Positions 33,124 through 44,786 of a stretch of DNA of 64,000 nt are shown in pieces. Both the position numbers and the translations under genes were made by a program. The notes under the pieces are model-generated. The model was not told the DNA's origin. It did no database searches and worked only from the letters and a program-made list of their open reading frames with translations. This DNA is from Neurospora tetrasperma FGSC 2508 (lineage: Eukaryota > Ascomycota > Sordariomycetes > Sordariales > Sordariaceae). The DNA lies in assembly GCF_000213175.1 (NCBI RefSeq), contig NW_009799099.1, forward strand, positions 3,698,641 through 3,762,640, given 5' to 3'. Positions within the stretch are counted from its first letter, which is position 1; every line of letters starts with the position of its first letter.

Positions 33124-35043
33124 TTACCTTGTCTGCCAAAACTTCCACCAGGGTCTCTCTTCCCTCACCTCCCTCATCCCACCCACTTCTCTCTTAACAG
33201 CGCTGCGTCCGTTCACATACCTCCGCCAATAGTACACCGGTACGCCCACCACCACAAAAGCCACAACCAACAAGGTCTGCAGCGGCTGGGCAAAGACCGC
33301 CCTGCTCAGCAGGAACAGACTCACACAGCAGAAGATAATAGGTGTGGTGATCCACGTCTTGTACGGCCTCTCGAGATTAGGTTCCTTAACCCGGAGCACG
33401 ATCAGACCCAGCACCGTCAAAAAGTAAAACGTATAGCCAGCCACTCCGTAGAAGGTGACGAGTGTACCAAACTCGCCCACGCATACGTAAGCGGTCGTAA
33501 GAGCGCAGTTAAGCATGAGCGCGGGGATAGGCGTGTAGAAAAGACCGGTATCTTCATCAGCAACAATACGGACAAGCTTCTTGGTGAACCACGAGCGAGT
33601 GCGCATGGTGGTTAGGGATTCATGTTGATCAACGGCGGTGCCGCTGCCGATGCGCCCAAAGAGCTCAGGAATGTAGCCTTCCTTGCCGGCAACGTAGACG
33701 AGGCGGCTGCTGGTGAAGGTGGAGGCGTTGAGAGCGCCGAAGCAAGAGGCACTGACAATGAGGGCGAGGATTACAGCGCCAACGGGGCCAAAGACTTTGG
33801 AGCCAAAAATGACGGCTACGGTATTGGTAGAGTTGATAGTGTCCAGGGGAAGGACGAAGAAGTAAGCAACATTGGCCAGGATGTAGCTCAAAATGACGAG
33901 GGGCATGGCTGTGTGAATGACCCGTGGAAGGTCTCGACCGGGGTTGCGAAATTCACCAACCACATAATTGGTCTGGTGTTTGGTTAGCGAGAGTCAACAC
34001 AAGGGGCAAGAGGAAACTCTTACGTTATCCCACCCATCAAACGCCCAAAGACCGGCATACAGGGCCACCGCGAAAGCCGACGCATCCATCTTGGTGCCCT
34101 CAAACCAGTCATGCTTCTTCCAGTCGAGATTTGCCGCCCCAGAAAACGAGAATCCAGTCGCCGCAACGACAATGCCAACAATGGTAACGCCAAGCAATGC
34201 AACAAATTTGAGAAACATGAGCATATCGTTCATCCGTGTCCCGAGCTTGGTCGAGACCGAGTTCAGAAAGGTAACCAGAAAGAGTCCAACCAGCGCGACT
34301 GACTTGCTGATCCAGGGGTTGATGGTCTCGGCTTCGGCGCCAATGAAGGTTCTCACCAGGTACTCGCCCATGATGATGGAGATGATGGCGGCGCTACCAG
34401 GCTTCAGGACCAGCACCGCAACCCAAGTGAACAGGAATCCGGCCAGTTCTCCAAAGATCTTGGATAGATACACCTGCGGGCCTCCGTTCAATGGTATGGC
34501 ACCTCCCAATTCTGCGTAACTTGCGGCGCCCGTCCATGCCAAAATTCCCGCCACAACCCATACGATAATCGCGGCTCCAGGCGACCCTGCATTGGCGTTG
34601 ACCTGACTAGGCGAAGAAAAGATGCCCGAGCCAATAATCAAACCAACAATCAAGGACAAACCATTTAGGTAAGTCAAAGTTTTGTGCTTCTCTAACGAGC
34701 CTCCTCCCAAACCGCCATTGACATGACCCCTCGTTGCTGTGGGCGCACCCAACGGAGCATATCCGCCTCCGGTTGTCGACGATAGAGGAAAGAGGTTTGC
34801 GGCGAAGCTGAATGTAGAATTGACAGACGTCGATCGCTCTGGGCGCACACGGTGGCCCGAGGCAGCGTAGTTGCCGTTATCCAGGGGGTCCTCTCGCTCG
34901 AGGGAGAGCTTTCGCGACGAAGATATGCTCGGACGGGAACTGGTGTCGTCGCCTGTGTCGGGCCCGGGGTCTGAGCTGGCTAGAGATGCGAGTTCTAGCG
35001 AGTCACGCCCGGGTTCCAGGTTGTGAGAGTACAATGGTGGCAT
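33124..35043 (-). CDS. LAT/APC-family amino acid permease
   Basis: Two exons, 35043-34024 and 33972-33124, encode 622 aa. The 51-nt intron has donor GTAAGA, branch CGCTAAC and acceptor CAG, and rejoins the signature GWDN|TNYVVGEFRNP typical of L-type amino acid transporters. About 125 N-terminal residues are cytosolic, Ser- and Gly-rich. Twelve hydrophobic segments then begin with LSLIVGLIIGSGIFSSPSQV, where GSGIF is the substrate-binding turn of the APC fold. The fungal relatives include the Mup1/Mup3-like methionine permeases. Substrate cannot be fixed from sequence; neutral amino acids or methionine are likely. The C-terminal tail is basic and ends PWWKFWQTR. No glycosylated heavy-chain partner is expected in fungi. 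Confidence 0.88.
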
Positions 35044-36294
35044 GTCTCGGGTGCTACCTCTTGGGGGGCGCTCGGTCGGTCGAACTTGTTGCTTTCTAAA
35101 CTCGGGGTGTTTCTGCTGACAACGATATCATAGCCGTACAAGTCTCCTTTTATCTTCTCGGTATGCGTCTCGGTTGTTGAGTGAAGAAATGTTCGAATGG
35201 TATAGAAGACTGGCGCAAAGCCCGGTCAAGGTGGTTGGTATTAAGTGGTCTAATAGTGGTAAGGGTATCTATTATCGTGACAATCGTGGCTGGTGGTTAA
35301 CACGGTTTTCACACGTAGCTCTTGAATAGACAATGATGAGGCTTGAATAGCAAGCAAATAGAACACAGAGAAGAAAGGAAGAAGCAGATTAGAAAAAAGA
35401 GTCTAGAATGTGGGATGGTGTGTCTGGCCGAATCTGGCGGAAATGAGGCTTGTCAGGGCCACTCTTTTTCCTTTGAACCGTGACAGCGACAATGTGACAG
35501 CAACAAGTCGCCCTGGAAGCTCCAGACAAGTCTGGATGGAAACAGGGCCCAAAATACGGGGCGTGTGGGTTGTACCCCAGTATTTTCCCCGGCAGGCAAG
35601 ACAAGGCCAGGCACGGCCAAATGCGGGCCAATTGCGGGCCAAGAAGCAGGTTCAAGGGGCACGCTCCACATCAAGAACCTTGAGACCTCCAGTTTGCCTG
35701 GTCTGTGCACTCCTACCGTGACCCATCTGGCAGTTGGGCGGCTGTTGTTCTTCATTACGCAAAGTACCAGCAACTTGATGATGGAAATCATGCAAACTCT
35801 AAATCCTGGAATTGTATTGTTATGCTTAACTTTTGTTTCAGTTTCAAAGCCTAACAACATCTCTGTTCACTCTATTCGAGCAAACATCTGACATGTATCA
35901 CCACCGGATCTAAAGTCCGCGAGTCTGAATAGATGTGCTGCAGCTTCGTCTCTTGTACCTTGGACTTGAGAAACCCTGCAGATCGACATAACCAAGAAAA
36001 GTAAAAAATTGACGTTCGATGTAGAATACATACAACAGCTTCGATACCGAGAATATCGCTCTATCGTAGCTTGGGAGTGCTTCTGATTCATTCACTGTTT
36101 GTTAGACTGGGCAGCAACTGACTACATATCATGTAAATGCAAAGACTGAGGACGCAGCTGCCCGTTGACTCTGGATACAATCAAATCGGATGAACATGCA
36201 GTTTTAACGAGAGTGCTTCGGCTTGTTTCCTCCTCCAATTTTCCCCGCCGGTTGACCAGGCAATGTGATCATCGGCCCAAACAAAAACAACGCG
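35044..36294. promoter_or_regulatory. Divergent promoter region, permease / leu-5
   Basis: About 1.25 kb between divergent starts. Overlapping open frames at 35389-35891 occur on both strands but look random. No perfect TGACTCA (CPC1) site was seen; TTGACTC occurs once at about 36165. Long 5' UTRs are possible. Confidence 0.45.
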
Positions 36295-39200
36295 ATGCCT
36301 CTCATTTGCACAAGGCCGCTCGGCCGATTAGTGCCTAAGCTGGGCTCATCACTACGACCAGTTCTCTCCTCTCTTGCTGCTTCTCCCCGGCGCCCTGTTG
36401 GCGTTGCCCTCCAGCAGCACTTGGGCACCGAGTCTTGGAAGAGATTCTATGCCGACCACAAGCTAGACCTCCTCGCCCTCGACCAAAAATGGCGCCAGAA
36501 ATGGGCTGAATCAAGCCGTGAGAAGGGCAACAAGGAAGACGAAAAGAACAAATATGTCCTTCCCATGTTTCCCTATCCATCGGGCAATCTGCACCTCGGC
36601 CATCTCAGGGTTTACACCATTGCCGATGTGATTGCGAGGTTCCAGACTCTCCAGGGCCACAAGGTCCTGTTGCCCATGGGTTGGGATGCCTTTGGATTGC
36701 CAGCTGAAAACGCTGCCATTGAGAGAGGCATCAACCCGGCCACATGGACCAAGGCCAATATCGCTAAGATGAAGGAGCAGCTGGGTCACATGAACGGCTC
36801 ATGGGATTGGAATTGCGTGCGTATCCCACACACTTCATGTGACCAGATATGAATCTCTATGCTAACCACCCAACCCAGGAACTTGCTACTTGCGATCCCG
36901 ACTTCTATAAGCATACGCAAAAGATCTTCCTCGCTCTCCATGAGAAGGGTCTGGCCTACCAGGCGGAAGCCGAGGTCAACTATGACCCTGTCGACAAGAC
37001 GGTGCTTGCGAACGAGCAAGTTGATGCCAACGGCTGCTCGTGGAGGTCCGGTGCCAAGGTCGAGAAGCGCAAGCTGAAGCAGTGGTTCCTCAAGATCTCC
37101 GAATTCCGCGAGTCCCTACTCAAAGACCTAGAGACGCTTGCTAAGAACGAGGCATGGCCCGAGAGAGTCCTGGCCATGCAGAAGAACTGGCTAGGCAAGT
37201 CCAAGGGCGCAACTGTCAAGTTCCCCGTCCTGGCTTTTGGCCAAGGTACCCCCTCTGCCATCGAGGTGTTCACCAGTCGACCTGATACCCTTTTTGGTGT
37301 CCAGTATATTGCCCTCGCTGCTACTCATCCTTCCGTTCAGCAACTGGCAAAGAGCGACCCCGAGCTTCAGGCCTTCCTCAGCACATTGCCTGGACTTTCT
37401 CCTGACTCCAAGGTTGGATACCTGCTCCCTCACATCCGCGCCGTCAACCCCTTGGCCTACCACGAAGAGACACCCGAGGACACCAAGGTCTCGCTTCCCA
37501 TTTATGTGGCGCCATATGTCCTTGGTGACTATGGTGAGGGTGCCGTCATGGGTGTGCCCGGCCACGATCTCAGAGACCATGCATTCTGGAAAGAACACCA
37601 CTACGACGCTCCCGTCCGCTTCGTCCTGGCGGCTTCCGAGGATGAGAGTACTACCGCCATGCCCAACGAGCCATTTACTGAACACGGCGTTATGAACGCC
37701 AACAGTGGTATCTTCAAGGGCAAGTCGTCCAAAGAGGCCGGTGAGATGCTCGTCAAGCTTCTGGAGCCCGCTGGCCTCGCAAAGGAGACTGAGAAGTGGC
37801 GTCTGCGCGACTGGCTGATCAGCCGCCAGAGATACTGGGGAACGCCCATTCCCATCGTGCACTGCGGCTCTTGCGGCACTGTTCCCGTTCCTGACGAGCA
37901 ACTCCCTGTTGTACTCCCCGAAGTTGACGAGCACTGGGCTGGTAAGAAGACGGGCAATCCGCTCGAGTCCCAGACCGACTGGATCAACACATCTTGCCCC
38001 AAGTGCGGTGGCGAGGCCAAGCGCGACACCGATACCATGGACACCTTTGTCGACTCGAGTTGGTACTACATGCGCTTCATCGACGCCCACAACAAGGAGG
38101 CTCCCTTCTCACCCGAGAAGGCCAAGGCTCTCACTCCCGTTGACCTCTACATCGGCGGTGTCGAGCATGCCATTCTGCATCTGCTCTACTCCCGTTTCAT
38201 TTACAAGTTCCTCATGACCTCTTCCTTTTCTGGCAAGGAGGCCGAAACTGCCGAAGCTGCCGAGTCCGAATCCTCCGAAGTCTACGAACCCTTCAAGCGT
38301 CTCATCACTCAAGGCATGGTGCACGGCAAGACCTACACCGACCCAGCCACAGGCCGCTTCCTGAAGCCGGACGAAGTCGACCTCAGCGACCCCCACCAAC
38401 CCAAGGTAGTGGCCACGGGCGCGCTCGCCAACGTCAGCTACGAGAAGATGTCCAAATCCAAGCACAACGGCGTGGACCCGACCACGTTCATCGCGCAGTA
38501 CGGCGCGGACGCCACGCGTGCGCACATACTCTTCCAGGCGCCTGTCAGCGAGATTTTGGACTGGGACGAAAGTAAGATTACAGGTGTGACGAGGTGGTTG
38601 AGTCGTGTGCATGACTTGGTTCAAAAGACTGCTTCTTCTTCTACTTCTTCTTCTTCCACTTCTGAAACCCCGTCTTCCGCCAGCACCGTCAAGGCCTTCT
38701 TTGAACAGCAATCCGAGTCTGTTGACGATCTCACCAAACTTGACGCCTCCATCACCATCTGGCGCGAAGTCCAGCGCACCATCTCCTCCGTCACCGCCTC
38801 CTACAACAAAGTGTACACGCTCAACACGGTCATCTCGGACCTAATGTCACTTACCAACGTGATCGCCTCTCCGTCTAATTACGACGCCGCCGACCCCCTA
38901 ATCAGACGTGAGGCAGTCTCCGCTCTGATACGCATGATGGCGCCCGTCGCGCCCGCCTTTGCCGAGGAGTGCTGGCACGTTCTTTTCCCTGAATCTTCGT
39001 CTTCGTCCTCCTTGTTCAGTGGCAGTGGCAGTGGTGAGCAAGCGGCAAGGTTCCCTGTCCCCGATGGCACGGAGGGATTGTTGAAGAGCAGGAAGCAGAC
39101 GTGCGCGGTGCAGTTGAATGGCAAGACCAAGTTCGCGGTGGAGATAGGGACGCCGCCGGCTGGGTTGTTGGAGAAGAGTGCCGAGGAGAAGCTGAGGGAG

Positions 39201-39329
39201 TTTATTGTCGGTGAGGTGTTGAAGACGGAGGAGGGGAGGGCGAAGCTGGAGGGACGCGGGGTGGATGTGAGTAAGGCGAAGAAGGTTATTGTTGTTAGGG
39301 GAGGAAAGTTGTTGAATGTTGTTATGTAG
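36295..39329 (+). CDS. leu-5: Mitochondrial leucyl-tRNA synthetase
   Basis: Two exons, 36295-36816 and 36879-39329, encode 990 aa. The 62-nt intron (GTGCGT, branch GCTAAC, CAG) lies after WDWNC and rejoins [10 protein letters not shown]. The start is ATG 36295, since the frame reaches upstream only to a GTG. Residues 1-50 are Arg/Ser/Leu-rich without acids, a clear mitochondrial targeting sequence. Class I motifs: [11 protein letters not shown] (HIGH, near residue 100) and [11 protein letters not shown] (KMSKS, near 696). An editing CP1 domain lies between them (about 250-430), as does a CxxC...CPKCGG zinc-like segment (about 500-550). The enzyme charges mitochondrial tRNA-Leu. In Neurospora this protein is the product of leu-5. 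A Ser-rich loop ([12 protein letters not shown]) after KMSKS is a low-complexity insertion. Confidence 0.95.
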
Positions 39330-39860
39330 TAAGGAGACAAAAGAAGGTGGATGGTGTAAGTATGTACTTACTTTGTGTAACATTAGGTGTTTGTATCAAT
39401 GGGAGACTCGGGTAGGTTAGAGAAATAGATCATTGCTACTCTCATGTATTTTCTTCTCTCTCTATGCTCTGAACACATCACCGGCGTGCTTTTTACCTAA
39501 GGTACAGTTTTCGTAGGTTGTACAGCTGGAGCACGATGGTTCGTTTCCACGCCTCCTGGACGAACAAGTTTTTTTTCTACTTTTGTTGTGTAAGTAAACT
39601 ATGACAGGCAGGGCTGGTGTGCAAGATGGCTTAGACGAATCCCTCGAAGGAATTCACAAGATCAGTCAAGTTCATCACTCGCAGTTCATCATTCGTCACA
39701 ATGGGAACGATTATTGTTAGGTTAGGTCATGATCATTGATATTCCACCATCTTTATTGCTTCATACCCAAAACCAGATATATCCCAAAAGAAAGCCCCCA
39801 AAAACCGCTATTTAATCATGCAAAAATGGAAAAAAAAAATGTGCTTGCTGGCTGCCCTCC
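39330..39860. other. Convergent intergenic region leu-5 / formate dehydrogenase
   Basis: About 530 bases of facing 3' UTRs, with A-rich runs close to the formate dehydrogenase stop codon. No gene is supported. Confidence 0.55.
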
Positions 39861-41677
39861 TTAAGCAGACTTGGCAGCAGCAGCAGCCTTGGCGCGCTCG
39901 CGCTCACCATAAGACTTGGTGGCGTAGTCACCGCCGTAGACGATGAGATCCTCAGGCCTGTAGTCGTGCTTGCCGGAGAGGTAGCTCTCGATGATGGCCT
40001 TGGTGCCAGCAGCGTAGCGCTTCTGGGCGTCGAGCGAGGTGCCGGACATGTGGGGGACCATGGCGTTGCCGCCGCCGAAGGGGTTCTTGGCGTAGCGGAG
40101 GGGGTGGTCCTCGGGGGCGGGCTGGGGGAACCAGACGTCACCGCCGTAGCCGCGGAGGTGGCCGGACTTGAGGGCCTCGGCGACGTCCTCCTTGACGACG
40201 ATGGCGCCACGGGCAGTGTTGACGAGCCACGAGCCCTTCTTCATCTTGGAGATGAGCTCCTTGTTGAAGAGACCCTGGGTCTTCTCGTGAAGGGGGCAGT
40301 TGATGGTGACGACGTCGCACTGGGCGAGCATCTCCTCGAGGTCGGCGACGCGGCGGCAGCCGATCTCAGCCTCCTTCTCGGCGGAAAGGGGCTGGTAGTC
40401 GTAGTAGAGGAGCTCCTTGCAGTCGAAGGGCTTGAGACGGCGGAGGACACGCTCACCGATACGGCCGACACCAACGGTACCGACAACCTTGCCCTCGAGA
40501 TCGAACTCGTTCTTGGCGGCCTCGGCGACGTCCCAGCGGCCCTCCTGGATCTGCTCGTGGGCGGGAACGAAGTTGCGGACGAGGACGAGGATGGTCATGA
40601 GAACGTGCTCAGCAACGGAGACGACGTTGGAGCCGGTAACCTCGGCGACGGTGATACCGCCGTTGGTCTTGTTGGCGGCATTGAGGTCGACGTGGTCGGA
40701 ACCGATACCAGCAGTAACAGCAAGCTTGAGCTTCTTGGCGCGGGCGAGACGCTCAGCAGTGAGGTAGCCGGGGTGGAAGGGAGTGGTGATGATGATCTCG
40801 GCATCCTCGAGCTCCTTGTCAAAGGTAGAGTTCTCGCCGTCCTTGTCGCAGGTGGTCACGAGGGTGTGGCCCTGGTCCTCGAGCCACTTGCGGATACCAA
40901 GCTCGTTCTGGATAGTTCCGAGAAGCTCAGGAACCTGATGAGTTGACAATCGTTAGCCATTGCTCCATGGTGTTTTCCCATGTTTCCCCGTATCATCCAA
41001 TGTCTCCATTGCCATGTCCATGAAAGCCAAGCCAACAACCACGCTATGCCAAGCCGGAAGCCAACCGCCGGGTTCGACGCCAAAGCAGGTCGGGGTGGCG
41101 CCCCACATCCCCGAATGGATCCCGAAACCCGGTCCGTGACCTCAAGCATTCAACATGACGGGTAAACAGTTGCAGTGATGCCTTTGAGCCATGTCTACCC
41201 CGCGATTTGTGTCCGTTCCATCTCTTTCAGTCGCATGAGAGATGCAGCTCAGGCTATCTCATCTTTCTCAGCGCTCTTCTTTTCTTGGGCTGTTCAGCTC
41301 ATAGGGCTGGGCCTTTGATCGATCATGGACAATGGTGATGGAGACATTTGGCGGATATGCCAAGGAAAGTGGATGGCCACTCCATGACAGAGTGGAGTAA
41401 GTGGGATGTGGGAAATGTCTATCTTACCTCCTCGCCGTGCTTGCCACCGTCATAGAGAACCGCAAGAACCTTGACCTGTTCGCGTGATATTGTTAGCAAT
41501 CGTACACTTGCGGGGAGTTACTGTTGCCGAAACTGGTGAAGTCCCGTCGAAGAGCAGTCCTAGACACTAGGTCGAAGGCTGGACGTTCTCGGGGGTGATG
41601 ATGTTTGAAAAACATTGTGGAAGGACCGCGGTGAAGGAAGAGGCAGAAGAAGCAACGGAGCGCGCTAAACGTACCAT
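39861..41677 (-). CDS. fdh: NAD-dependent formate dehydrogenase
   Basis: Three coding exons, 41677-41675 (ATG only), 41475-41428 and 40934-39861, encode 374 aa. The start codon is followed directly by GTACGT. Exon 2 gives [16 protein letters not shown], and exon 3 starts [13 protein letters not shown]. Intron 2 is 493 nt, long for this genome. The protein is a D-2-hydroxyacid dehydrogenase-fold FDH. Its NAD site is [10 protein letters not shown], the formate/NAD loop is NTARGAIV (catalytic Arg), and PHMSGTS contains the catalytic His. It lacks a presequence, so it is cytosolic; it oxidises formate to CO2 and makes NADH. Codon use is extremely biased to C/G third positions, a sign of high expression, and this produces a false 326-codon open frame on the opposite strand. 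Confidence 0.95.
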
Positions 41678-44600
41678 TTTGTCGGTTGTTTTGTTTATGT
41701 GATAGAAAAGTTTGGTGTTATAGTGGATGGATGAAAGACGAGAGGAACGTCTTTATATGTTTGTCTGTTGTTGAGTGAAGAGTGGTGATGTAGTAGATGA
41801 GGACAAGACGGGAAATGTCCATGATTTATATCTTCAAAAAAGACCAAGGAACTGAATCAGGCCGGGTCTCTCTCATTCACTTGAGCCCCTCTTTTCCTCG
41901 CGCTCCTACTTGCCTCCCATCACAACGAGAGCTGCATCCATCAAGGTACCTCTAGCTTTGCCTGCTAGTCTGGCGGCCCCGAGTGTCGATGAGGAGAGGA
42001 GGAGCCAAAGGGCGAAGGGCGAGACAACAGAGACAGCGGGGTACGGGGTGTTTCCTGCCAGGGTCAATCCGATCGTCTACATGAAGCATCAACCAATCGA
42101 TTCCTGTTGTTGCTCGCTATGTCACACCGTGGGGAATGCCACATCGGGATACTAGTTCATGGGGTTGAGTGGGATACCGACTTTGAGATGGCGCGGGACA
42201 TATTTCGGAATTGGTCGTCTGAGCGGGAACCTTGGCTTCACCTGCTACTTGCTTGTCCGCCACTCTCGGCATAGCTCGAAGCAACATTTGGACACAGTTA
42301 GACAGCCATAGTAGGTACCCACGCCCACACAAGAATGCCCGGTGTGTGTTTAGCCGGAGGAGTCTTTTAGACAGCGTGACAATTACCTGAAGTGATGATG
42401 TTGCTCCCGGATCGGATATGTGGAGGAGGTGAGCAAATACTGTTGAAGCAACAGTACATTGTACTGCTTTTGTTGTGTTGTACGTAAGATATTCCTCAAT
42501 ATCTACCCGTCTTCAGCTTCCCCTCCCGCTCACACCTTACAAGAAAAGCTTGCCAGGTCACCGGTCTCACTGATCACCTACACTACACCCGTCGCATTTC
42601 CTCCAGTGGTGGCATCATGGCATCTTGGACTTCCTGTCTGTTTGCTAACACGTATGCCTTTCTTCATCTGTCAACCACGCGGGGCTCCACAGGGGTGTAG
42701 ATCCCGAGTTTTGAGAAGGGCAAAGATGGTGTGGTGTACATGCAGTAAAGCCGTTTGCTCCTCCTCGTAAGGAGGCTCCGGACACGGCGGCGTGCGGGGC
42801 CGCTGTACCGAATCCTGAATAGTTGCGTTGCTTGCGGCTTCTTTCGGGTTCGGTACATGTTGTTGTTGGGGTGTTGATGGTTTCGCAGGCAGGTTTGTTA
42901 CTATCGATGTCGTGTTGGGTTGTTCGGTGATGGTTCGGCATCCCCCCCCCTTCTGACCCCCCGGGCCCCTGGTTTGATGTGTGCGGTACGGTCTGGAGCG
43001 GGGTAAAGGCCACCGCGTCAGCTGGCCTTGTTCCCGCCCGCCGCTTGCCTCCGCCCCTGACGTTCCTTGACTTGGCAACCTGTTGATTTGACAAGAGCTG
43101 GGCAATAACATGTTTGCTATCTTGTCTCTGCCGGTTTTGGTAGGGAAACTGTTAGCAAGACATGTGGGAACGGACTGAGGGTCGCCTCATGAGTTCCTCA
43201 AACACCATGTTTCCCGAAAATGAGGGAAATGGATGTCAATGCACGCGTTACGTCGGTGTGTCTATGGAAAATCAGATAGCCCGTCAAAACCGCCTCCTCA
43301 TGCCTGACTTTCCATAATCGCCCCAAAGTCGTTGTTCAGAGCAATTTACCAAGAGCTTTCTCAATAAGTCTTGTCTACAACTAAGTCAATACCCTCTGCC
43401 TACCAACTCATCATCATGCTCTCACCAAGTATTCTAGTGTGAAAGATATCCCGAACTACAACGTCTGCCCAACCCTCCGCCAAAGTCCCGAAAAAGCCAT
43501 CTTCGGTTGATGTCCCAACACCAAAAAAAAAAGGTTGGTTGTTTGTCCTTCTTTCTCAGTGTTCCCTGCAACACTGGAAAGGTCGGAAGCATGTGGAGTT
43601 TCCAATTGTTCCCCTGCGTAAGACTACTAGGTACTCCCACACGGGCCACATTCCGTGATCGCTCCGAGAAGACGACGACAACGACGACAACGACCAGGGA
43701 ACGAACGTTCCGTATCCATCTCGCCTGCGCTAGCTGTTGGGCAAAAGCTTGAAACATACACACTACTGCGTACCGCTTTTTCTCACGCGATTTATCTCTA
43801 TTCCTGGATCGTGCTCAAGCAAGAAACCCTGCGACCCGCATCAACTCACCAGGTACAATAGTAGTATGTATGTACGGGGAGGGACATCGTGCCATCCAGT
43901 TTGCTTTTCGGAGACCGTTAGGCGCCACCGAGCGTATTTCGGTGTTCGGGTTTGGTCGTCATCCTTGCCTTCCGTGTTTGCGATATGCATCACTGGTCTA
44001 GATTAAGAGAATAGTGTCACAGGAGGCGGTTTACCTGTGACGCCCCTTGATGATCGGGTCAGTTAGGTGTTAGAGGAGGACGAGTGACCTGACCATTCTG
44101 TGGTGTCTTCGTCGGTATTCGGGTTTGCTTGCTTACTTGGACAGGAAGGATAGCTCGGAGCCTCAGGCAAATCAAAGTCGTACCATCCGATCCGGATCAA
44201 CGCTGGGCAGCAGCGCCAGGGACCCTGTTACCTTAGACAGGAGACTCGGCAGAAAGGGTCTGAGGTTTCCTTGATGATCAGGGCTGAAGGATTGACGTTG
44301 ATAAGTACGGAGGAGTGACCCATCTGTCCGGAATGGTACCTCGTACCTTGCATGTTGACTATTTCGCCAAGCACAACGGCAGACATGGTTTCGTTGCTTC
44401 TGATTATGACTGATCAACTTGGAAAGGGTTTTGTGTTGAACTATGTGGCAGGAGAAGGGTATATCTCTTGGGAACAGCAATCATCCGTCTCACCCAGATA
44501 GCCACGTTCATTGCTACAGGTAGACCGTGGACTCTGGTTCCATTTATCAATGGCCAACACCATGCTATGTTTCAATCCCTTACACCAATTCCAACCCATC

Positions 44601-44786
44601 TTACACGCAAAACAGACAAGAAAAACTTTCACATGGAATAATAATCTACTCATCTATCCTCACTCATCTCCTCATATACCTGAATATTCCATCACAGTCA
44701 GCGAATTAACACCATCATGTCTATGAACAAACAGTTCCCTCCTCCCCTCTAATAAATCACAGCCAACCAACAAAAAAGCAAAGCGC
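41678..44786. other. 3.1-kb stretch without a convincing gene
   Basis: Upstream of formate dehydrogenase and downstream of the sacsin-like gene. All open frames are under 150 codons, lack recognisable motifs and cannot be joined by good splice sites into a known family. A C-run (about 42943-42962) and a GAC-rich microsatellite (about 43670-43694) are visible. The part next to 41677 must hold the FDH promoter. Non-coding transcripts are possible but unproven. Confidence 0.5.

Noticed and set aside
36160-36175. CPC1/GCN4-type site upstream of leu-5
   Set aside because: Only a TTGACTC half match; no full TGACTCA in the region.
39966-40946. 326-codon plus-strand open frame opposite formate dehydrogenase
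   Set aside because: It mirrors the strong codon bias of FDH; the product is repetitive in Gly/Leu/Val/Asp with no domain, and FDH explains the strand.
42645-43111. Open frames of about 145-150 codons in the gene-free stretch
   Set aside because: Overlapping frames, low complexity and no motif; composition reflects GC content.
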